64,000 nucleotides of DNA from Engelhardtia mirabilis (GTDB lineage Bacteria; Planctomycetota; UBA1135; GCA-002686595), in assembly GCF_007748095.1 (NCBI RefSeq), contig NZ_CP036287.1, forward strand, positions 5,332,001-5,396,000. Reading direction: 5' to 3'. Positions 62,014 through 64,000 of the stretch are shown one piece after another. Position numbers and translations under genes: made by a program. How positions within the stretch are numbered: position 1 is the stretch's first letter; each line of letters starts with the position of its first letter. The notes below the pieces were generated by a model. That model was given only the letters and a program-made list of their open reading frames with translations, was not told where the DNA came from and ran no database searches.

Positions 62014-62300
62014 TGGTTCTCCGGGTTGGCGCCACTAGCGCGACTGGGCGATTGGGGCGAGGCCGACGTCGAATATGCCGGCGCCACGCGTGCGAGAGCG
62101 AACCCGTTGGAACGAGATCACAGGCCTCGAACAGGCGGAGGTGAGCGTATGGAAGCGCATGCCGATCCGCTGAACGAGCGAGGGCGAGTGTCGGATCTGC
62201 TCCTTCAGCAAGAGGAATCGGAGTCGACCTCTTGGCCCCGGAGCGGCCGTGGCTCCATCGATCGCCTGTCGCTGACCTTTCCATCCGATCGATCGCTGGG

Positions 62301-63374
62301 CTACTCCGAGCCATCGAGCTCCAGCGGCGCGAAGCGCTCGCCGTCGAAGACGTAGACTCCCTGAGTGAGGGTGCCGACCCAGAGCTTGCCGTCCCGGGCC
62401 CCGAGGATGGAGAGGGCGTAGGCCTCGTCGCCGAGGGCGAAGTGCGTTACCGACTCGCCGTCGTGCCTCCAGACGCCGCCCGCGCCGCAGGCGAACCAGA
62501 GGGTGCCGTCGTCGGTCTCGGTCACGGAAGGAAAGTAGGTGAAGTTCGGCGCGGCGTCGGAGTCGGCGCCGGGCAGGCCTGCGCTGCGCTCGTACTGCAG
62601 CGTCTCGAAGCCCCCTTCACGGCGCGACTCGGGTGCGACGCGGAAGGACTGGCGCGTGTTGCAGATCCAGAAGCGTCCGGCCCGGTCCTCGTGGATCGAA
62701 CGGATCCCGAAGGCCCCGCCGGTCGGTGTCGTGGTCAGGCGCTCCTCGTACATCCAGGCCAGCTTCTCGCCGTCGAAGCGGCTCAGCCCCGCGACCGCGG
62801 TGCCGAACCACAGGTGCCCGCGACGGTCGCGGTGGATGGTGTAGACGCCGTCGGGCGCGAAGGACGCGTTGCTGTCCGGTGGTTCGGCCGGCCGCGGACC
62901 GGGCGGGAGTTCCAGGCGGTACAGGTGCTGGCCGTCGTATCGACAGGGTCCGCCGTGGCCAGGATCGACGACGAGCCAGGTGTCGTTCTCGTCGAGCAAC
63001 CAGCCGCCCCCCTCCGGCGGCTCTTCCACCGCCAACGCGCTCCACCTCGTCCCATCGAACCGCGCGACTCCACCTGTCGTCGAGACCAGAACGTCTCCAC
63101 TGACGTGTTGCTCGATGTCGCGCACCTGGCTGCCGACCAGCCCGTCCGCCTCGGTGTAGTGGATCGCGCGCTCGCCGTCGTAGCGATAGACCCCATCGCC
63201 GTTGCTACCGAGCCACAGGTCGCCGTTCTGCGCCTCGAACACGCACCAGATGCGCGGGTCGATCTCCGTCACGACCCGGCCGCTCGGCGGATCCACCTCG
63301 GGCGGGGCTGCCTCCGCGGGTTCCTGACCGACGAGGGCGATCGCGGCGTTCGCAACAAGGCAGCAGAGCAGCAT
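62301..63374 (-). CDS. Exported beta-propeller protein (two-component-regulator-propeller type)
   Basis: 357 residues from ATG 63374 with a signal peptide (LLCCLVANAAIALVG). At least five repeats have the form x-I-x-x-D-x-x-G-x-L-W-x-G-T-x-x-G-V-x-R-x-D-G. Examples are VFEAQNGDLWLGSNGDGVYRYDG, IHRDRRGHLWFGTAVAGLSRFDG and ILGARDGKLWVGTLTQGVYVFDG; IHEDRAGRFWICN is a partial one. These are Reg_prop repeats, which form sensor propellers in hybrid kinases. Here no kinase domain follows, so it is a stand-alone periplasmic propeller that may bind a ligand or partner. Confidence 0.82.
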   Translation of the reverse strand: MLLCCLVANAAIALVGQEPAEAAPPEVDPPSGRVVTEIDPRIWCVFEAQNGDLWLGSNGDGVYRYDGERAIHYTEADGLVGSQVRDIEQHVSGDVLVSTTGGVARFDGTRWSALAVEEPPEGGGWLLDENDTWLVVDPGHGGPCRYDGQHLYRLELPPGPRPAEPPDSNASFAPDGVYTIHRDRRGHLWFGTAVAGLSRFDGEKLAWMYEERLTTTPTGGAFGIRSIHEDRAGRFWICNTRQSFRVAPESRREGGFETLQYERSAGLPGADSDAAPNFTYFPSVTETDDGTLWFACGAGGVWRHDGESVTHFALGDEAYALSILGARDGKLWVGTLTQGVYVFDGERFAPLELDGSE

Positions 63375-63675
63375 CTTCGTCCGTGATCTTGGCCGGCCCC
63401 GTGGAGCCTGCGGAGACCGTCGGCCCCGTCGCGGTGGGTACGGCAACTGGCCGCGCGAGTTGGGGCGGCTTCCCGGCTGCGGCGGCGGGTCCGGCTGGGC
63501 CCATCCGGGTCCAGCCCAGGTGGCACCTCGACTCCCCGGCGGACCGGACCCGGACTGCGACCAGCGCGGCGGAACACCGGCCCCGGATCGACCCGCGGCC
63601 CCGCACGGACCGAATCCGGCCCGGCCACGTGCCCATGGGGTAACGTCGAGGGCCCCCGCGACCAGTCGCGGTCAG
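63375..63675. other. Divergent intergenic region, 301 bp
   Basis: No gene is seen. The only recognisable signal is TAACGT at 63641-63646, listed separately. Confidence 0.5.
63641..63646 (+). promoter_or_regulatory. Possible -10 box (TAACGT) of the ECF sigma factor gene
   Basis: GGGTAACGTCGAG lies 29 nt before ATG 63676 and mirrors GGCGTAACGTCAAG at 16062. Confidence 0.4.
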
Positions 63676-64000
63676 ATGGAATCCTCTGCCCTCAACAAGG
63701 TCCTGGACGACGCGACCCTCGACGAGCATGGCCAGCGGCTGCAGAGCCTGGCGCGCGCGCTGGTGGGCGAGTCCGCGGCCGACGACCTGGTCCAGCGCAC
63801 CTGGCTCGAGGCCCTGCGCTCGCGGACCTTCGCCCTGCTCGGGCAGGACGACCGCGGGCCCTACCTGCGTGGGATCGCCCGCCGGCTGGCGGCCAACGAG
63901 CGGCGCCAGGCGGCCCGGCGAGGCAAGCGCGAGGCAGGCGCGGCGCGCTCCGAGGAGATCGGCGGCGTGGGCACCGACCCCGGCGCGACCACCGAGCAGA
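63676..64000 (+). CDS. ECF RNA polymerase sigma factor, N-terminal part
   Basis: The frame opens at ATG 63676 and continues to the window edge for 108 codons. The sequence ALVGESAADDLVQRTWLEAL is sigma region 2.1-2.2, the core-binding helix found in ECF sigma factors (D-A-E-D-L-x-Q-E/D-x-F/W-L), and YLRGIARRLAANERRQAARR matches region 2.4 and the linker. Region 4 lies beyond the window. ECF sigma factors of this planctomycete-like kind often act without a linked anti-sigma gene. Target promoters are unknown. Confidence 0.85.
   Translation, partial: MESSALNKVLDDATLDEHGQRLQSLARALVGESAADDLVQRTWLEALRSRTFALLGQDDRGPYLRGIARRLAANERRQAARRGKREAGAARSEEIGGVGTDPGATTEQ

Overview
The window is a high-GC (visibly about 70%), densely coded bacterial chromosome segment with 44 protein-coding genes or gene fragments, no rRNA or tRNA that I can recognise, no CRISPR array, no phage and no intact transposase. 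Lipid A and heptose genes (lpxK, an LpxL-type acyltransferase, hldE, a family 9 glycosyltransferase) point to a diderm. Planctomycetota is the best guess. The reasons are the secreted beta-helix protein with its C-terminal beta module, the FGE-like and sulfatase-like proteins, the very large carboxypeptidase-regulatory-like proteins, the GT-C/TPR membrane proteins, and the rarity of Shine-Dalgarno sequences. This assignment is inference.

Layout. 1-6.8 kb (minus strand): a lipid A/LPS operon read sulfatase-like lipoprotein > lpxK > lpxL > hldE > membrane protein (cut by the window edge), with rpoZ and a HAD-fusion protein upstream. 7-17.4 kb: a receiver-like protein, a SurA-type PPIase, an overlapping radical SAM > GT2 > GT-C/TPR operon, a heptosyltransferase, a polyprenol-phosphate sugar synthase and a secreted beta-helix protein. 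17.6-31.8 kb: an aldehyde:ferredoxin oxidoreductase with a fused MoaD-like tail, an M50 protease, a patatin-ferredoxin fusion, a thiolase plus FadB-type beta-oxidation pair, transketolase and a TMTC-like membrane TPR protein. 32-39.4 kb: a CPSF-type metallo-beta-lactamase and an OLD-like ATPase/TOPRIM protein, mgtE with a CNNM-like partner, and small proteins. 39.7-43.7 kb: a convergent NtrC-type regulator and hybrid histidine kinase. 43.9-48.5 kb: a propionyl-CoA carboxylase/methylmalonyl-CoA epimerase operon. 48.6-64 kb: a 1,155-residue surface protein, RluD, an FGE-like protein, valS, an RmlD-like reductase, a diacylglycerol kinase family protein, two secreted proteins and the start of an ECF sigma factor.

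The most striking non-coding feature is a set of six long intergenic inverted repeats, at about 17.5, 21.0, 26.25, 28.5, 35.35 and 52.1 kb. Arms are 24-68 bp with 3-9 nt loops, and four of the six are perfect. All carry TACGGTG near the outer part of the left arm (CGTACGGTG in five) and fall into two families: one continues with CCAGGCAC, the other with a GATCATTTGTCCCAAC-type core. Where copies differ, both arms usually carry the matching change, so pairing is conserved more than sequence. Such elements resemble REP/BIME-type palindromes mobilised by RAYT transposases, but none is encoded here.

A second recurring signal is a TAnnnT box a few to about 45 nt upstream of many start codons. Two genes have TAGACT exactly 6 nt before ATG, which suggests leaderless or very short-leader mRNAs.
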